A stretch of DNA of 64,000 nt, from positions 5,523,501 to 5,587,500 of the forward strand of contig NC_087253.1 of the NCBI RefSeq assembly GCF_037042905.1, in the 5' to 3' direction. Position 1 is the stretch's first letter; the number at the start of each line of letters is the position of its first letter. Below, piece by piece: positions 24,801-35,209 of the stretch. The position numbers and the translations under genes are program-made. Under the pieces are notes generated by a model. It did no database searches. It was not told the origin of the DNA and saw only the letters and a list, made by a program, of their open reading frames with translations. This stretch comes from Lytechinus pictus. Its lineage: Eukaryota; Echinodermata; Echinoidea; Temnopleuroida; Toxopneustidae.

Positions 24801-27800
24801 ACAGTTTTGGATCACTCCTTTAAAGGTCAAATCCAACCCAGTAAAATGTTGATTTGAATATATTTATAGAGAAAAATCAAACTAGCATAACGCTGAGAAT
24901 TTCATCAAAATCGGATGTAAAATAAGAAAGTTATGAAATTATAAAGTTTCGCTTATTTTCACAAAACAGTGATATGCACAAGTCGGTGAGATGCAAATGA
25001 GACGGTCAATGATGTCCCTCACTCACTATTTCTTTTGTTTTCTATTGTTTGATTTATACAATATTTCATTTTTTTTACAGATTTGACAATAAGGACCAAC
25101 TTGACTGAACCATAAGGTATTAAACAATGTTAATTCCATATGTTCATGGAGGAAATACCCGTTGTTTCACTTGACAATGAGGAGAAAATTAGAATATTTC
25201 ATACAATAAAATACAAAAGAAATAGTGAGTGGATGACGTCATCAGTCTCCTCGTTTGCATACCAACCAGGATGTGAATATAACTGTTTTGTGAAATTAAG
25301 CAAAACTTTCAAATGTCATAACTTTCTTATTTCACATCCGATTTTGATGAAATTTTCAGTGTTATGCTTGTTGGATTTTTTTCTTTTTATTCAAATCAAC
25401 TTTTTGTTGGTGTGGACTTGTCCTTTAAAGCAGCGCTTCTCAACCTTTTTTTACTCGAGGACCACTTTGACTCTCAGATTTTTTTCGAGGCCCACCTACC
25501 AAAATTTTAAGAAAACATCAATTTTGATGAAAAAATGTATCGTGAAATTTGAACACAAAGCTCTGAATCACATTTGAAACAAACATATTGAGAACTAATC
25601 TGCATTCGCAAATGTCCGGTAAATGGGCGACAATTGCATTAAAACCATCATAGTGTGCATGTGCATGCTTTGCAACATGCATGATACCTAGAAGCGTTCT
25701 TCAGTTTTGCTTGACCCTTACAGACTGATCGGACATACCATATTCGGACAGGTCTGTGAAATATATTGAGTTTTTCTACTAGTTTTTTTTATCTCCCCTG
25801 GAGCTTTTCGCGGCCCACCTGAGAGGGCTTCACGGCCTACCACCGTTTTTTCTTAGGTAACTACATGAAATCATAAATGTTTTATTTTTTCATACATGTG
25901 TAAATGATGTGTCTCCATTATGATGAAATAAGTTGTGAACTAATGCACTAATCAGTTGTCAATCCAATTGTTTTAGTTCTTGGTAGAAAAATTTTGAATA
26001 AACCTAATTTCATATAATAAAATACAAAAGAACAAGTGGAGATAGGAGATCATCAGCCCACCTAATGAATATTTGTAGAGACATGCCTAGAACTGTTTCA
26101 CCAAAATAATGCAAACCTTTAAAATTCAATAACTTTGTTACTTGTTATCCGATTTTGATCAAATTTTCAGCGTTTTGCTCTGTGAATTTTACTCTATTTA
26201 TTGAGATATAAATATTTCCAGCCTGGACCATCCCTTTAAATGAAAAAAAAAAAATGAAAATCCATATTTCATTGTTCGAAATAGAAACGTGAAAGTAGAA
26301 ATATTCTAAAAATTCATTTTGCCCAATTGATGATGGGCCTGGCAGCCACTGTGCAGCGTCAGATCGATGAGGCTCTATCCCTTAAAGGACAAGTCCACCC
26401 CAACAAAAAGTTCATTTGAATAAAAAGAGAAAAATCCAACAAGCATAACACTGAAAATTTCATCAAAATCGGATGTAAAACAAAATGTTATGACATTTTA
26501 AAGTTTTGCTTAATTTCACAAAACAGTTATATATGCACATCATGGTCGGTATGCAATTGAGGAGACTTATGGCGTCATCCACTCACTATTTCTTTTGTAT
26601 TACATTATATGAAATATGAAATATTCAAATTTTCTCCTCAATGTCAAGTGAAACAACAATTAATTCCTCCATGAACATGTGGAATTAGCATTGTTTGATA
26701 CTATATGGTTCAGTCAAGTTGGTCCTTATTGTCAAATCTGTAAAAAAAATATGAAATATTGTATAATTCAAACAATAGAAAACAAAAGAAATAGTGAGGG
26801 ACATCATCGACTGTCTCATTTGCATGTCACTGGCTTGTGCATATCACCGTTATGTGAAAAATAAGCGAAACTTGGAAATGTGATAACTTTCTTTTTTTAC
26901 ATTCGAATTGATGAAATTTTCAGTGTTATGCTAGTTTGGTTTTTCTCTTTTTATTCAAATCAACATTTTTCTGGGGTGTACTTGACCTTAAAATGTTGAA
27001 CGCCAAATAGAGTAGCAGCAACTCCCTTCTCTATACGTCTTTTAGTTTTGACACAACCAGGGTTTGAACTTCCAACCTCCCGGTTGTGAGACGGATGCTC
27101 TACCAACTGAGCCAACACACGAGCTAATCCCACAAGTTCTATATCCCAAATACAACTTCTTTATTGCACAAGAAACTTATCTTTAGATTATAGATCATTC
27201 CTTCATACACAATGTGATGACAAAAGAATGAAAAAAGAAGAGATTGTCGAAAATCATGCAACGTATTGATTACTCCATTAACTAGCAAACACAACAAGTT
27301 CTTTATCCCACCAGTACTTTATATTTAAATTGTAGATCAATCCCTCAAATGCAGTCTGATGAAGAAAGAATTGAAAAAAAAAAAATTGTTGGAAATGATG
27401 CAATGTATTGATTACTACTTTAACTATCAAAACCCACAACTTCTATATTCCAAGTACAAGTTCTTTATCCCATAAGTACTTTATAGATAAATTGTAGATC
27501 TTTCATTCAAGTGTAGTCTGATGAACAAAGAATGAAATGAACACCTTTAAATAGCTAACCCCAAAGTTCTATACTCCAAGTACAAAGTCACTTACCCTTG
27601 GTGGACCTGAGATCATAACTCTGACATCCCTCTCTTTTTTAACTCTTCTTTGTTCCTTCCCCTCCCCCCCCCCCCATTTTTTCACTGCACTCAAAAAGTC
27701 ACAGACGGTTTCTTCCCCCCCTTTTATAACTCTCACTAGACTCAAATAGTCAGAAGGTGGTCAACTCCCCCCTGCCACCCCCCCCCCGAGGCCCCATTGC

Positions 27801-27959
27801 CACTTACCCTTGGTGGGCCTATAATCATGCCGTTCCAATCTGTCATGGCCATGTCATCATCATTCACCAAACCCCAGCTGATCGTTCCATCTCCAGAGCC
27901 CTTCTGCCCATCCTCCAGTTCTTCAAGGAGCCGAAAATTCCTTGGAACAATGTATTGAC
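21708..27959 (-). CDS. UBE2V: UEV-family ubiquitin-conjugating enzyme variant, copy 2 (gene span, first exon not found)
   Basis: Minus-strand exons at 27808-27959, 24623-24748 and 21708-21848 join in frame and give 138 residues after a missing short first exon. Motifs: [73 protein letters not shown] and a C-terminal QPPEGARY. The expected role is that of Mms2/UEV1: a non-catalytic partner of Ubc13 in making Lys63-linked ubiquitin chains. The N-terminal half is more canonical than in copy 1 (GDGTISWG retained). The segment that is RFVTKINM in copy 1 reads VVFTNRIAL here, so the two copies have diverged in different places. Introns are 3,059 and 2,774 bp. Intron 2 contains decayed copies of the flanking exon edges. 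No frameshift or internal stop is seen, so this is probably functional. An in-frame ATG exon upstream of 27959 was sought and not found. Confidence 0.88.
22101..22373. repeat. Possible insertion with 17-bp perfect inverted ends
   Basis: ATCGCTAGAGGGTATTC at 22101-22117 is mirrored exactly at 22357-22373. A 12-bp direct repeat AAGAACAATATG flanks it (about 22089-22100 and 22409-22420). A GGTATAAATAGAC TATA-like motif lies near 22219. The class is unknown. Confidence 0.5.
22433..22705. repeat. MITE family P, copy 4
   Basis: Ends GGGCCCTGTCTTACAAAGAG and CTCTTTGTAAGACGGGGCCC; located in intron 3 of UEV copy 2. Confidence 0.85.
22886..23765. repeat. ~880-bp element with ~90-bp terminal inverted repeats, containing a nested element
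   Basis: Left end TGGGCCATTCTTTGTCA and GAAATGATGACAAATCTTGA are mirrored by TCAAGATTGTCATCATTTC and TGACCAAGAATGGCCCA. A second, CGTATTTT-rich element with AGAGCTGC/GCAGCTCT ends occupies about 23192-23680. A relative of the inner element, reversed, is at 60180-60590. Confidence 0.75.
24155..24500 (+). repeat. Dispersed repeat family U, copy 2
   Basis: Contains GCCAAAGGATTCTGGAAGAA and GTAACTGTACCAGATCTAGA, near-identical to 61820-62160. Confidence 0.75.
24623..24748 (-). CDS. UBE2V: UEV copy 2, coding exon 3
   Basis: The acceptor TTTCTTCACCAG leads into 42 codons ([20 protein letters not shown] through SHSGE) and donor [17 protein letters not shown] replaces the usual RFVTKINM segment, an unusual change in a core strand. 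Confidence 0.9.
24822..25429. repeat. MITE family S, copy 3
   Basis: Ends TAAAGGTCAAATCCAACCC and GTGTGGACTTGTCCTTTA. Internal CATCAAAATCGGATGTAAAA appears in inverted form on the other side. Confidence 0.85.
25990..26240. repeat. Decayed family S relative
   Basis: Contains AAAATACAAAAGAACAAGTG, TTATCCGATTTTGATCAAAT and CCTGGACCATCCCTTTA, which follow family S order with many changes. Only one half is readable. Confidence 0.55.
26383..26990. repeat. MITE family S, copy 4
   Basis: Ends TTAAAGGACAAGTCCACCCC and GGGGTGTACTTGACCTTA; 608 bp, closest in length to copies 1 and 3. Confidence 0.87.
26995..27118 (-). repeat. tRNA-derived SINE-like element (different head)
   Basis: Minus strand reads GTTGGCTCAGTTGGTAGAGC (A-box region), a decayed anticodon arm with CTCACAA loop, then GGAAGTTCAAACCC (B-box). 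A body with AAAGACGTATAGAGAAGGGA follows. The broken anticodon stem argues against a working tRNA. Confidence 0.65.
27130..27616 (-). pseudogene. Tandem decayed copies of UEV copy 2 exon 3 edge plus an exon 2 edge
   Basis: Within intron 2 of UEV copy 2, three fragments at about 27176-27213, 27316-27355 and 27477-27516 match the start of real exon 3 (GAAGG/GAGGG, ATCTACAATTT, AAG). Two keep an upstream TTCATCAG acceptor. A further fragment at 27596-27616 matches the last codons of exon 2 (ATGATCTCAGGTCCACCAAG, donor GTAAGTG). Spacing of the exon-3 copies is about 142 and 161 bp. They carry stops and lack the rest of the exon, so they are not coding. Confidence 0.7.
27808..27959 (-). CDS. UBE2V: UEV copy 2, coding exon 2
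   Basis: Read on the minus strand, TTCTTGTAG precedes GT plus 50 codons (QYIVPRNF to MIIGPPR), then donor GTAAGTGG. The two leading bases give the same entry phase as exon 2 of copy 1, so the missing first exon should end with one spare base. Confidence 0.92.
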
Positions 27960-28023
27960 CTACAAGAACATACATAAAAGAGAATATCTTGCATTGAATA
28001 TTTTTTGCTTTAAAGTATCAGAC

Positions 28024-28050
28024 GGGGGGGGGGGGGGGGGGGGGGGGGAG
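28024..28050 (+). repeat. Poly-G run
   Basis: About 25 consecutive G; other long G runs are near 36457-36477, 36850-36871 and 50966-50987. Confidence 0.95.
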
Positions 28051-28059
28051 GGGTGGGTC

Positions 28060-30740
28060 AAAATGAGTTAAGCCTGACTAAAGGTCATGCTCAAGTGTTA
28101 ACACACATGATTTTCAATGCATTTCCGCTGTAGGCCTAGAGTGTATCGCATCAACATAGAATGTTGACAATGTGATAAATACTGCTCCTATTACCAGAGT
28201 AACCATCATAAACCGAAAATGGTAACACAAACGTGATTGGCTGACGCATTTATATGCTCAAGCTGCAACAGAAACATGACGACGGTCGATCGTTGGAACC
28301 CGACACACCTGCTCTTTGGAATTTGATTTTTGGATCTTAAATCACACACTTCAAGAAACTGGTAAGCTAATTGGTTTCTTCAAATAATCACATGCGCACG
28401 CTTGCACGCTTTTCCTGTCAAAACGAATGACAAAACAAAAGGGGGAATTATCGAAGGGGGTACAGTAGGTAGCGCACCCTTTTCTCCATAGACGCTGTAG
28501 TAAAGTGTAGGCCCCTAGTGCAATACACCGGCACTAAAAGTTCTATGGGAGACTTTGCTATATTGACCAAGTGACTCAGGAGTCAGTGGAGTCTGGAGAT
28601 CAAAAGAGTGACAGAAATAGACTGATTTTTCGGTCTATGGAAGTGAGTCCAAATTTCGTGCGTGTCCATACTTCGTGGATGGTCATTATATAAAAAACTA
28701 ACCAATATCCTTAAAATATAACATCATCAACGTGAAAAGCGAACTAAAATCACCCGTTGGCGTAAGTTTCTTTAGGATGAGTTCAGTATTCATGAAAATA
28801 TTGACAAAAGATCAGCAAAATTTGTCATCGTTACGACCAGTTCTGAAGAAATCTAAAATTCTCAACAAGCATCACGATATCATCATTTTGCAAGCAGATA
28901 TCACCAAAAATATGAGTTCAAAAAAATATGGTACTGACTGATTCTGTAGCATTTTGTCGTCAATCTGATATAAATATACACTCACACTATTGCGACGTTA
29001 GTATATGCTATACAAACCTCGCACAACCAACGTGTTTTTGTAGTGGATTTTAGAGTTGTCGTTAACATCGCTTCATAACGTGAATGATGTTAGCCGAAAC
29101 CCATTCCGCTACTCACCAGGGCTTTTTCTGGTATAAAGTGTTCCATTTTCAATTTTTAACATATTTTTTTAATTTAAAAGGACACAAAAAAGAGCAAAAT
29201 CGCTTACCTCCGCCTGGAAAGTGGCTTCGCACGTCTCTTCCACGGAAATAAAAAGAATGTCGTTGGTGGCGCTAATACAGTTCACAACCTTAATTCAGCT
29301 TGGTGTTTTTTTAAAACTAGATTCATGATTCATTGTACGCGCAATTCCAATAATTGTTTGATAAAATAGAGACCCAAATAAATGCAATAACTTCAAAAAC
29401 ATACTTTTTTATTATTTTTGCTGACGATAATACTTTTTGTAAAATATTCAAGATGATGACAAATTAAACAAAAAATATAGAAAATTCTATGTACCTTGAA
29501 CAAAGCCCCGCAAGTGCTACCGTTCGTTTGTCAATTAACGTTCCACCAAAGTCTGTACAGTAAAAAGATTGAACACTTTGCCGACTTTGCATAACGCTTT
29601 GCATCGATTTACGTGTAAGATAATTATTGTGTCTAGTCTTTCCCTTGTAGTGTCTTTGATATGAAGATAAATCGCGCGCCCTCTTTCGCTCATTAAACGA
29701 AAAATTTGAGAGCTAGAAAGGTGGCTTTCGTATTTTGTCAACGAGAAGAAAAATCAACGATTAAATGACGCATTTTGAGGGATATTCATCAAATTATGAG
29801 GAATTGACTTCACATTGTTTGGTAAGTTTCGTAGGAGGACTTCATTCTGTAAGTCCTCGTATTCATTTTTCAGAAAATAACGTTATTTGTTGAATGCGCC
29901 GTGCCTTCAATTATTCTGTAGTCGGCGGCTGAGATGTAGCCATGGGTGATAATTATGAGCTTAAATTTTTGTTTAAATCTCCACAAAAACTTTGGTCAGC
30001 GAAGTTAGGTCACACTTTTTCAAAACGGTTTTCCAGCGCAGCACGCATTCATCGATCGGAATATAATTTTGAGATCGCGAAACCGGTGAAACCCCTTGAC
30101 CCACTTCACAATCACATTTTCGTCAATTATTTTATAGGGCCTAGTTTACAATCTTGCCGTCAATGTCATTGACAGTAAAAACAACACCAACACGCTCAAA
30201 GCTGGGCTGGCACCTTCATGAGCCTTAGGCAGTATTCTAAGTTACAAAAAAAGAAAAGCTGCCTGATTCTTGAGCCTTTTTGTTGAGGGAAAAATGCAAG
30301 AGTACATCACCAATAACCACACCGCACACATTCCAATAGGCGGGACCGAGATGAAAATAATGCACGCAATTAAATGATAATATTTCTGCTCACATTTATA
30401 TGGAAATAGAGAACATAATGAAAATGGAAAATAATCAACTGTCAATTAAGAATACACTATTATAATATACAATTACTTGTCATTGTGAAAATCCAATGAA
30501 AACCAGCTATTTCTCAAGAAATCTCTCTGTTTTATTCGACGACAGGCAGTCACAGTCACAGGTTGAACAAAGTCGCTTGACAGGCGCAGGCCAGAAATGA
30601 TCGATAGCATGCGAAGCAGTATCGGCATGTAGCCTAGCTAGCTAGCCGCGAGTGCCCCCGCAGCCCCCCCCCCCCCCCCGATACCATTCCATGCCTTTTT
30701 TTACAATTTTTTTTTCTTCAATATATTCATAATCAAACAA
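28060..30740. other. Region upstream of UEV copy 2, no gene recognised
   Basis: Should contain the first exon and promoter of UEV copy 2, but no ATG exon with the required phase was found. A good minus-strand donor (GGCGGAG then GTAAGC) ends near 29212; it lacks an in-frame ATG and could be a noncoding exon. A C-run lies near 30666-30679. Confidence 0.35.
29942..30172 (+). CDS. Unrecognised 76-residue open frame
   Basis: Starts in a good translation context (GTAGCCATGGGTG) and encodes MGDNYELKFLFKSPQKLW followed by a basic region. I recognise no domain, signal peptide or membrane segment. It is divergent from UEV copy 2 and could be a chance frame or a single exon of an unknown gene. Confidence 0.15.
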   Translation: MGDNYELKFLFKSPQKLWSAKLGHTFSKRFSSAARIHRSEYNFEIAKPVKPLDPLHNHIFVNYFIGPSLQSCRQCH

Positions 30741-30752
30741 ATCATACATGTA

Positions 30753-32480
30753 TCACAAAACATTAAGACGAAATAAATATGGCAAATAATAATTAAAGGT
30801 AACATTTTGATCACACTTGCTGAAGAACATAAAGACTATAAATATTGATAAATACTTTGAAAAAAAAGTCATGATAAAAATGTACCATACGCATCCATTC
30901 GTTACTCTAAACGAACCTGTTCCCATTTCTGGAGATGTTTTATTATGGCTCCAACAGGTGGCAAAACAGCTTCCTGCCTTGCCTTTTTTAACCATTAAAA
31001 TTACTGTATTCAAACATTTTATCCTATTTGAACTTGAAAGTGTCTCCCAAGGAGAGATTCTCCAATTCTGTTAACCTTAATTTATGTCCAATATTTTCCC
31101 AAAGTGCTTGAACATTCGGGCAACCTTTAAATAAGTGATCAAGAGTTTCAACCTCTTAATTGATAACAAAACGAACATTATTTTGTTAGATGAAATATAA
31201 CCTATTGTATGAAGTTTATCATTTGTGTAACTGTTTAAACTGAAATTCCCTAAGTTTACAATGCACGGTAGAAAAAACGAGGTCTCATAAAAATATGCCA
31301 ATTTTTTTTACTGTTAAACGTGAAAAAATCCGATTGATTTTATGCATGTCATCGGTCTTTTTTAAACCGTTAATACATTTATATACGAGTAATTGCTTTG
31401 AACAGATCTTGTCTAGTGTTACTTACATTTCTTCCAAATAGTTCTAAAGAGATACGGTCGTCATGGGACTGATTACTTTGTAATGGATTGAGCCTGAATG
31501 AACGTTTAGCAGAGCATCATATATTTTCAAAATATCATTAGAGTCAAAACCGCGGTTAACTGGCCAGGCCGTTTTCATCAATCAAATGATAAGTTTAAAT
31601 TTGTTCTGAGTATAGAGTTTTATATCAAATACAATTTTGCTATCAATACATACATGTTAATTTGTTATTAAATATTATAGTGTTTCAAACACAATCATTC
31701 TTCTTTATCCTACATTCTTCCATTCCTTGCCAAACTGTTAACATTTCAACATAGAATGTCGGTAACTTTGCTTTGATCTTGCCGGTATAATTATGTAAGA
31801 GTAAAATATCCATTTCATTTCAGTTTAAGTTAAGAAAAACCTGTAAACATTATGTTATATTTAGAAATCATACAGGGAAAGCAAGGAGAGATCAATCTTA
31901 TTTCCCACTTCATCAGGTGTAGACCTGCCTCTAAAACCCAGAGGTCAATATTGGGTTCATCCGATTTTGTTATAATAAAAGCCAGAATATCAACTATTAT
32001 CTGTTGCTTCATTTTGTTGTACCGATAACACTCGATACATCAACGCTACCATTTGAATAAAATTAAGTGTTACAATTACATTGAAAAAATAACACACCAC
32101 CAATTGATTTACATAAACTATTGAACAGCATTTTCCATTTCATTTGATTGTCACAATATATTAATCTTTTCATCCACATTACACGTTGTATTTTAATAAT
32201 ATATATTTCCACGGCCACATTAACCCACTTGGGGACCACAATCAAAGATGAGACATAAATCAATTTTGAAAGTGCATAGTGTTTTCAGAAGATGAATTTT
32301 CCCTAATATTATATGGTCAAATCTATTTGCTTCCACCAACTGAATAACTTTTTTTTTATTTTGCTTAATATTTATTTGTAGTTCATTTCTTCTTTAAACT
32401 TCACATCCATATAAAATATTTTACCAAAATATTCACCAACCTTAACCATTGGGACAGAGTCCTAGTTTGTGCTTGTTCAG
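30753..32480 (-). pseudogene. Decayed non-LTR retrotransposon, L1/Tx1-like ORF2 part
   Basis: Minus-strand fragments in several frames recall the region after the reverse transcriptase of L1/Tx1 elements: LIYVSSLIVVPKWV (32.1-32.3 kb), TVWQGMEEC (about 31.7 kb), RISLELFGRNV (about 31.4 kb) and MFKHFGKILDIN near the end. Many frameshifts and stops; not functional. The clade assignment is by memory of motif order. Confidence 0.5.
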
Positions 32481-32510
32481 TTGCTCCGCTATAAATTGCA
32501 CACATTAATG

Positions 32511-32786
32511 CAGTGGCGTATGAGCCAAAAATTGAGGGGGCGAAATATGGCGTAGGCCTATCGGGAAAAAATTAGAAGAAGTTGTGAGCGAGCAAAGCAA
32601 GCGAGCAAACATTTCGAAATTTTTATTACAAAAATATGATAATAGGTTATAGGCCTAATATTAAGAAAATTATATTTTATTTCATCCTTCGCTATTTCCT
32701 TTTCTTTTTTTTTCTTGGTCGTGATTTTCTTTGGAGGGGGGGGGAGGGAGCAAGTGCACCCGCCCCTCCGCATCTGTACGCCACTG
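32511..32786. mobile_element. hAT-type nonautonomous element 1
   Basis: Ends CAGTGGCGTA and TACGCCACTG are perfect inverted repeats. The element is flanked by an exact 8-bp direct repeat CATTAATG (32503-32510 and 32787-32794), the target-site length of hAT transposons. 276 bp; no transposase. Confidence 0.88.
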
Positions 32787-32842
32787 CATTAATGGGATGG
32801 CTAACTTCAACCCTGGATTTAGCACTATACCATATCCAAAAC

Positions 32843-34440
32843 CAGTGGCGTAACAGGCGGGGGGGCAGGGGGGGGGCAAGTTGCCCCCCCTGGCAGATTT
32901 CACCGGGAAAATAAAAGAAAAACGGGAAAAAGAAAAAAAGGAGGGAAAAAGAAAGGGGAAGGAAAGGGGAAAAGGAAAGGAGGAAAAGGAAAGGGAAAGG
33001 GAAAAGTGAAAAGAAAACGAAGAAAAAACATTTTTTTTAATGGAAAAGGAAGGAAAGCGGGAAAATGTACGAAAGAAGAACATTTGAGAAAGAACAAATC
33101 ATTCCGAAATAGGCCTATGTAATGCAATAGCATGCACGGTGGGAAATAAATTAAAAGATGACAAAATTGCAAATAATAGCGGGAAACGAAAGTAGAATGT
33201 AATTAGTCAAAAGCTAAATTGGAAAACAAAGAAAAGGGACAAGAAAAACAAAATAATAACACGACCGGACTGCCGATTATTGAAATTAAAGAGCGGGAAG
33301 AAACATAGACTGCAAACAACATTGTGCTATAAGCTTGCTATATTTTATGCAAATAATCTACCGGGGCTTTGCCCCAGACCCCACGCAGTAGGGGCTCTTC
33401 ATTTATAACCTTCAAATGGCTCTATAACGCCCCCCCCCCCCCCGTTCAATCACTGACATACAGGCGCGGGGAGGGGGTCTTGGTTCCACACCCTAGAGGA
33501 AATAATAGGAGACAACGTATAATGAAATTAATGGAAACAATGAAATGTGTTATTTGCTTAATATAATGGAAAAATCTATCACATAATTAGAATTTAATTT
33601 CAATAGGCATTTTTTTCCAGCTTGCTTTGCACGCTGGCAACTTTTTCAAAATTTTTCCCACATTGCTATGTTTTGCCCCCTCAAAATATTTGGTTCATTA
33701 CGTAACTTGGTTGAATAAATGTGTTGTGTAAAAGCTATATTCTGTATATGCCCGCGATTTGATTAAAATAGCGGCAATCTGCGAGGTTTAAATGGCTTTG
33801 ATATCAAAAAGTTCCGGGGGCTCTGCCCCGGATCCCAAACGCACAGCACTGCGTATGGAAGGGTTGAGCCATGGCCCCCAAAAGTTCTACAAACAAGAAC
33901 AAAAATAAAAAAGGAGGAAAGATAAGCAAAGGAAAAGTGTAGAATGTGATTTTATTTACTGAATATAATGTTAAAAAATTGTTCAAAGTTAGATTCTCAT
34001 GAAAAGGCGATTTTTTTCTCGCTCGCTTCGCTCGCTCGGGACTTATATAAACCAGCTTTTTAGCACATGTGCGATACTGTGCCCCTCGTTTTTTTTTTTT
34101 TTTTTTACTCTTCACGCTACTGCCGCAAAGAATCATGTTCACAGTGGCGTACAGACCACAAAAAAGGGAATCTAAAGAGAAGAGAGAAATGTATTATTCT
34201 CTGGATATTACGTCAAAATCTATCACAAAAATTGATTTTTGTATCAAAAAGGTCAAAATTTTTGCTCGCTCGCTTCGCTCGCTCGCAACTTTTTTTAAAA
34301 GATGAATTCTGCCCGATACGCAATATCTGGCCTTCTCAAAATAGTCGCCTCATTTTTTATACGCCTGTTCATACCATGATATGACCGGGAAATTTTTTGG
34401 CTCTTGCCCCCCCTGGCCACCGACCCCTGTTACGCCGCTG
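32843..34440. mobile_element. hAT-type nonautonomous element 2
   Basis: Ends CAGTGGCGTAACAGG and CCTGTTACGCCGCTG; exact 8-bp target duplication TCCAAAAC (32835-32842 and 34441-34448). It is 1,598 bp and contains a purine-rich block, GCTCGCTTCGCTCGCTCG motifs and CCGGGGCTTTGCCCC, but no transposase domain. Confidence 0.88.
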
Positions 34441-34740
34441 TCCAAAACCTAACATAAAACGTCCCTATTGCAAAACCATAACCCTATATTTTTGGCGAAA
34501 CAAAGCCCGGATCTCGGAGCAAATATGTTGTGTCACCCCCGACTCCCCCATCCCCTCGCCCCCAAAAAAAACCTTTTTTCGGGGGGGGGGGTCTTTTGAG
34601 TGTTTTTTTTTTGGAATTCGTTATTTATTTATTTATTTATATGTTTTGACGGTGATGTACGTAGGCCTATGCGGCAAGGCCTGGGACTTCAACCTTATAG
34701 GCCTATATACCCACATTTCAGGCGTAAAGACTAAATTTTA

Positions 34741-35205
34741 AAGGGGAATCCAGCCTTGGTCATAAAATGTTACGGTGTTGAAAAGGGGGAAAATAGATAA
34801 AACAGAATGGTGAAAAGTTTGAAGAAAAAAAATCGGACAAGCAATAAGAAAGTTATGGCTGCTTTAAAATTGAGATCCCTATAAGGTTACATAATTCAAT
34901 TGGCAACTGGCAAGTAAATTATGACAGGGGCAAGGACAACTTTTCCATAGGATATGATAACAGAGACGTGGTTTTCTCCAATTCCCCTGGGGCAGTAATC
35001 TATAAAATTTAACCCAGGTAGCACATTGGTTTATCTCCTCATGAAAAAAAAAATAATTTGAAATTTTTTTTCTTCTAGCCTGCAATGATTACCAATATTT
35101 ACAACTTTTAAACATTCCTAACTTCTTTGTTTGTCCGATATTGTTCAAACATTTACCTATCAACTTTTTATTTTTCCCTTTCCACTAGGATTCTCCTTTA
35201 ATGGT
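34741..35205. repeat. ~460-bp MITE with AAGGGGAATCC ends
   Basis: Left AAGGGGAATCCAGCC and right GGATTCTCCTTTA are inverted repeats. Possibly a distant relative of family S. Confidence 0.6.
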
Positions 35206-35209
35206 ATAA

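Noticed and set aside
27050-27118. Functional tRNA gene
   Set aside because: A-box and B-box are visible, but the anticodon stem is mismatched and the sequence continues into a SINE-like body.
29108-29145. Minus-strand ATG with ten codons (MEHFIPEKAL) and a GTGAGT donor as first exon of UEV copy 2
   Set aside because: Its donor phase (0) does not fit exon 2, which needs one leftover base.
29213-29290. Minus-strand exon-like segment ending GGCGGAG/GTAAGC as coding exon 1 of UEV copy 2
   Set aside because: The phase would fit, but there is no ATG before an in-frame TAG, so at best it is a noncoding exon.
32682-33172. Minus-strand Phe/Ser-rich frames of 90-133 codons
   Set aside because: They lie on the purine-rich block of hAT element 2 and show no domain.
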